Shown in pieces: positions 48,792 to 51,750 of a DNA stretch of 51,750 nt. The translations under genes and the position numbers were made by a program. Under the pieces are notes generated by a model. The model searched no databases and was not told where the DNA came from. It saw only the letters and a list, made by a program, of their open reading frames with translations. The DNA lies in NCBI GenBank assembly GCA_017651465.1, contig JAGCCX010000082.1:1-51750 (forward strand), in the 5' to 3' direction. Source of the DNA: Bacteroidales bacterium (GTDB lineage Bacteria > Bacteroidota > Bacteroidia > Bacteroidales > UBA932). Within the stretch, counting starts at the first letter, position 1. Every line of letters starts with the position of its first letter.

Positions 48792-50348
48792 ATGTGTAGG
48801 TTATTTTCCAGGATGCTGACGCTCTTTGTGGCGTTGAGCATAGCAGTGGGAGCGGCAGCCCAGGATAAGGTGGTCCGCTCGGTGCTTGAGATGGGTCGCG
48901 ATGACAACCGGACAATGGAACACGCGGACCATCTGGCCAATGTTATCGGCGGACGTATCGTCGGTTCCGCCGCACTTTCCGAGGCCGAGGCCTGGGTAAA
49001 GGAGCAGTTCGAGTCGTGGGGGCTTGAAGTGATCGTGCAGGAGGCCGGAACAGTGCCCGTAGGCTTCAACCGTGGGCCCTGGAGCGGCCGTATGCTCAGT
49101 CACGACGGTATGGTCCTGCATTTCGGCACCCCTTCTTATACCGCGCCCACTCACGGCCGCCAGAGCGGTCACGTGCTCATTGAACCTCACTCCCGCCGGG
49201 AATTGGAGCGTATGAAAGGTGCTCTTAAGGGCGCCTGGGTGCTTCTTGATGCCGAATCGAACGGAATGGCCATCGACCGCAGCCCCCAGGCTCAGGAAAA
49301 GCGCGCCGAGGTTATTGCCCGCAACGAGGAGATTGACCGTAAGAATATGGAGATTATGAGGTGGAACTGGTCGCATCGTGATTCGGTGGCCCGCGAAAGC
49401 CTTCCATATGAAAAAGTTACGGCTCCCTTCTACCAGGAGATGGTGGATGCCGGCGTGCTCGGATTTATCCGTTCCGCCAAGGTGCCCCTTCAGCTGATGT
49501 ATGACAGGGTGGGCTGTATGGATCTGACTATGGAGACCTTGCCCGAGGCGTGTGACATTTGCCTCGACGAGGCCCAGTTCGAGATCGTGCGCCAGAAAGT
49601 ACTGCGTAAGGAGGCGTTCGAACTTGAATTCGACATACGCAACCACTTCTACCGCGGGCCTGTGGCTTTCCATAACGTCATCGGCGTTATGCGGGGCAGC
49701 AAGTATCCGAAGGAGTATGTGATCGCAGGCGGGCATTTGGATTCGTACGACGCCGGTACCGGTGCGGTTGATGACGGAAACGGCGTGTCGGTGACGATGG
49801 AGGCCGCCCGCTTGCTCGCCGCTTCGGGCGCCAAGCCGCGCAGGACCTTGTTGTTCTGTATCTGGACGGCCGAAGAGTTCGGTCTCCTGGGGTCCAAGTA
49901 CTTTGTCGAGAGTGGAATTGTACCTCTGGGTGCCATTTCCAACTATTTCAACCGCGACGGAGGTCCGCTTATGGCTACTGGCCTGAGCGTGCCTGCGGCT
50001 ATGTACGACGACTTTGCCAAGGTGTGTAAGCCGTTGGAGAATTATAATCCCGACGTGCCCTTCGTGGTCGAGAAGAGGCAGGCTCCCGCCGGTCCCCGTC
50101 CCAACAGGGCGGGAGGCAGCGACCACGCTTATTTTGCAATGAACGGAGTGCCCACAGTGTCGTTCCGCGAGACCGATCCGGACGGCTTGAATTTCGACTA
50201 CCGCGAGATTTGGCATACCGAGAGCGACCTGTACAATAAATTGATTCCCAAGTATATGGAACATTCGGCCGTGGTCACCGCAGTAACTATGTGGGGACTT
50301 GCCGGCCTCGACCATCTGCTTTCGCGCGACGGCTTATATACCGATTAA
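48792..50348 (+). CDS. Secreted M28-family zinc aminopeptidase
   Basis: The 518-residue product has a signal peptide (MLTLFVALSIAVGAAAQ after a short basic start). The C-terminal peptidase domain contains the M28 ligands GGHLDSYDAGTGAVDDGNG (His, Asp), IWTAEEFGLLGSKYF (Glu pair), YFNRDGG (Asp) and DYREIWHTESDLYNKL (His). An inserted PA-like domain lies between residues about 100 and 240. The protein probably trims peptides in the periplasm or outside the cell. A terminator at 50367-50396 separates it from the convergent ribosomal operon. Confidence 0.88.
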   Translation: MCRLFSRMLTLFVALSIAVGAAAQDKVVRSVLEMGRDDNRTMEHADHLANVIGGRIVGSAALSEAEAWVKEQFESWGLEVIVQEAGTVPVGFNRGPWSGRMLSHDGMVLHFGTPSYTAPTHGRQSGHVLIEPHSRRELERMKGALKGAWVLLDAESNGMAIDRSPQAQEKRAEVIARNEEIDRKNMEIMRWNWSHRDSVARESLPYEKVTAPFYQEMVDAGVLGFIRSAKVPLQLMYDRVGCMDLTMETLPEACDICLDEAQFEIVRQKVLRKEAFELEFDIRNHFYRGPVAFHNVIGVMRGSKYPKEYVIAGGHLDSYDAGTGAVDDGNGVSVTMEAARLLAASGAKPRRTLLFCIWTAEEFGLLGSKYFVESGIVPLGAISNYFNRDGGPLMATGLSVPAAMYDDFAKVCKPLENYNPDVPFVVEKRQAPAGPRPNRAGGSDHAYFAMNGVPTVSFRETDPDGLNFDYREIWHTESDLYNKLIPKYMEHSAVVTAVTMWGLAGLDHLLSRDGLYTD

Positions 50349-50366
50349 GCTCGCGCCAATAGACGA

Positions 50367-50396
50367 AAAAACCGGGCCCCTGAGGGTCCGGTTTTT
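50367..50396. terminator. Bidirectional terminator between the M28 gene and rplI
   Basis: AAAAACCGGGCCC pairs with GGGTCCGGTTTTT (one G-T pair) around a ctga loop. It can serve both convergent transcripts. Confidence 0.85.
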
Positions 50397-50415
50397 GTTT
50401 TGTAAATGCTTTGGA

Positions 50416-50856
50416 TTACTCAGCTACGACGTTGATCTTTACGTCGGCAAAGACACCCTTGTAGCACTTGACTTTGGCTTCGAATTCGCCGAGCTCTTTG
50501 ATCTCGGGAACCTCGACGTTCTTTTTGTCAACCTCAAAGCCTTTCTCTACCAGAGCGTTGGCAACCTGGGCTGCGGTAACGGAGCCGTAAAGTTTGCCGC
50601 TCTCGCCAACCTTCACAGCCACGTCAACGGGTTCGGCTGCGATTTTGGCGGCCTTGGCCTGAGCCTCGGCGATGTTCTTGGCCTCTTTGTGAGCCCTCTG
50701 GCGGATGGTTTCCTCGTGCTGCTTGAGAGCAGAAGGGGTGCCGATAGCGGCGAAGCCCTGGGGAACCAGATAATTGAGAGCGTAACCGGTCTTTACTTCT
50801 ACCACCTCTCCGGCATCGCCGAGATTGGCAACATCTTTCTTAAGTATGATCTTCAT
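50416..50856 (-). CDS. rplI: Ribosomal protein bL9
   Basis: The 146-residue protein starts MKIILKKDVANLGDAGEVVEV and has the L9 signature GYALNYLVPQGFA, a long central helix (HEETIRQRAHKEAKNIAEAQ) and a C-terminal domain with GKLYGSVTAAQVANAL. L9 binds 23S rRNA near the L1 stalk. It is the third gene of the rpsF-rpsR-rplI operon, 10 bp after rpsR. The bidirectional terminator at 50367-50396 follows. Confidence 0.97.
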   Translation of the reverse strand: MKIILKKDVANLGDAGEVVEVKTGYALNYLVPQGFAAIGTPSALKQHEETIRQRAHKEAKNIAEAQAKAAKIAAEPVDVAVKVGESGKLYGSVTAAQVANALVEKGFEVDKKNVEVPEIKELGEFEAKVKCYKGVFADVKINVVAE

Positions 50857-50866
50857 AACGCTTCAA

Positions 50867-51139
50867 TTATTTAAGGAGGTCAGTAACATAGGGGAGAAGA
50901 GCAAGGGAGCGTGCCCTCTTGATGGCCTGGGCGACCTTGCGCTGGAATTTGAGGGAAGTACCGGTGATGCGGCGGGGGAGAATCTTACCCTGCTCGTTGA
51001 GGAACTTCTTGAGGAACTCGGGATCTTTGTAATCCACGTACTTGATGCCTGCCTTCTTGAAACGGCAGTACTTCTTCTTGCGAACGTCCACGGTGGGAGG
51101 GTTCAGATAACGGATTTCGTTGTTTTCTACTGCTGCCAT
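50867..51139 (-). CDS. rpsR: Ribosomal protein bS18
   Basis: The 90-residue protein contains the S18 core [18 protein letters not shown] and [19 protein letters not shown], followed by [14 protein letters not shown]. It forms a dimer with S6 on the small subunit. It starts 3 bp after the rpsF stop, as expected for this conserved gene order. Confidence 0.97.
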   Translation of the reverse strand: MAAVENNEIRYLNPPTVDVRKKKYCRFKKAGIKYVDYKDPEFLKKFLNEQGKILPRRITGTSLKFQRKVAQAIKRARSLALLPYVTDLLK

Positions 51140-51142
51140 AGC

Positions 51143-51556
51143 TTATTCCTCCACATTTTCGGGTTCAACATCGATTTCGGGCTCTTCGACGGGAGCTTCT
51201 TCGGCCTTGGGGGCTTCTGCCTTTGCGGCGCCCTTCTGGCGGCGGTGCTCAGCGTATGCGATGGAGTCTTTGTCCAGGGCCACGGTGAGGAAGCGGATGA
51301 TGCGTTCGTCACGGTGATACTGGGTCTCGAGGACATTGACGAACTGAGGGTCCGCCTTGAACTGGATCAGGTAATAGAAGCCTGATGTTTTGTGCTGGAT
51401 TGGGTACGCGAGCTGCTTGAGCCCCCAATCCTCTTGGTACACGACTTCGCCGCCATTGTCGGCGATGAGTTTGGTGTACTTGGCAACCGCTTCCTTCATC
51501 TGGGTGTCAGACAAAACGGGAGTTGCAATGAAAACGGTTTCGTACTGTTTGATCAT
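51143..51556 (-). CDS. rpsF: Ribosomal protein bS6
   Basis: The 137-residue protein starts MIKQYETVFIATPVLSD and contains EDWGLKQLAYPIQHKTSGFYY and NVLETQYHRDERIIRFLTV (given in part). An acidic C-terminal tail (APVEEPEIDVEPENVEE) extends beyond the usual S6 core. S6 pairs with S18 on the small subunit. It is the first gene of the operon, behind a promoter at 51598-51628. Confidence 0.97.
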   Translation of the reverse strand: MIKQYETVFIATPVLSDTQMKEAVAKYTKLIADNGGEVVYQEDWGLKQLAYPIQHKTSGFYYLIQFKADPQFVNVLETQYHRDERIIRFLTVALDKDSIAYAEHRRQKGAAKAEAPKAEEAPVEEPEIDVEPENVEE

Positions 51557-51597
51557 AATGTTTTGTTAATAAAAAGGTTTGTCCTTTAAAAGGGGTG

Positions 51598-51628
51598 CAA
51601 AGATAGTTATTCTTTTGTCAATTACCAA
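51598..51628 (-). promoter_or_regulatory. Promoter of the rpsF-rpsR-rplI operon
   Basis: On the minus strand TATCTTTG (51605-51598) and TTG (51628-51626) are 20 nt apart. The leader to the start at 51556 would be about 35 nt. Confidence 0.75.
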
Positions 51629-51679
51629 GTTTTTTTTCATTTTGCTTTTTGTTTGCCTTGAGCGCCTTATTTTTATAGC

Positions 51680-51719
51680 CGTTGGAGCTTTGTTTTGTAT
51701 TAGTCGTTGGAGCTTTGTT
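51680..51719. repeat. Two 15-bp direct repeats
   Basis: CGTTGGAGCTTTGTT occurs at 51680-51694 and again at 51705-51719, upstream of the rpsF promoter. Its role is unknown; it could be the edge of a repeat array outside the window. Confidence 0.5.
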
Positions 51720-51750
51720 CCGGGGGCCTTTTCCCAAATTTTTAGGCCCC

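Noticed and set aside
48801-50315. A 504-codon open frame on the minus strand opposite the M28 gene
   Set aside because: The plus strand has a signal peptide and full M28 motifs; the antisense translation has none.

Overview
The window looks like a chromosomal segment of a gut-type Bacteroidota, most likely Bacteroidales. The evidence is a SusC/SusD pair, BACON-domain lipoproteins, a DUF6377 regulator, a zinc-free type B L31, a Bacteroidota-type POT transporter, and promoters of the TTG-N19/20-TAnnTTTG class instead of sigma70 -35/-10 boxes. Shine-Dalgarno sequences are mostly absent.

Layout. (1) 1-11570, minus strand: a nutrient-uptake operon encoding SusC, SusD, a BACON/GLUG/SGNH-type lipoprotein, a BACON plus PQQ-propeller lipoprotein and a metallophosphoesterase cut by the window edge. 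A divergent DUF6377 regulator (11775-13334) faces susC across a promoter region with two well-matched promoters. (2) 13338-20494: an M20 dipeptidase, then a plus-strand run of glmM, a NamZ/DUF1343-like gene and a second large surface lipoprotein that also ends in an SGNH hydrolase. (3) 20495-35667: an accessory region. It is bounded by two copies, in the same orientation, of a ~180-230 nt element rich in hairpins (20693-20872 and 35300-35528). Inside are a ParDE toxin-antitoxin pair with its operator, a visibly AT-rich block (unknown protein, J-domain-like protein, two paralogous zinc-ribbon proteins, a RES-family protein, a zinc-ribbon/WG-repeat protein), a tightly coupled five-gene operon (secreted unknown protein, secreted caspase, ECF sigma factor, membrane-anchored putative anti-sigma, secreted CHAT protease), unknown genes, an mreB paralogue ended early by an in-frame TAA, a TPR lipoprotein and a DUF3298 protein. 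(4) 35668-51750: housekeeping genes: L31, aquaporin, an FAD oxidoreductase fused to a formylglycine-generating-enzyme-like domain, tRNA-Glu(CTC), a six-gene operon from the POT transporter through TldD/TldE, an LpxL-type acyltransferase with PepD, an M28 peptidase, and the rpsF-rpsR-rplI operon.

The most interesting part is 26857-30723. Two different caspase-clan peptidases, both with signal peptides, are encoded in one translationally coupled operon with a sigma/anti-sigma pair. This suggests envelope-stress or regulated-proteolysis signalling rather than the usual cytoplasmic caspase or CHAT effector systems. The hairpin-rich repeats at the edges of the region and the nonsense codon in mreB are the other main points.
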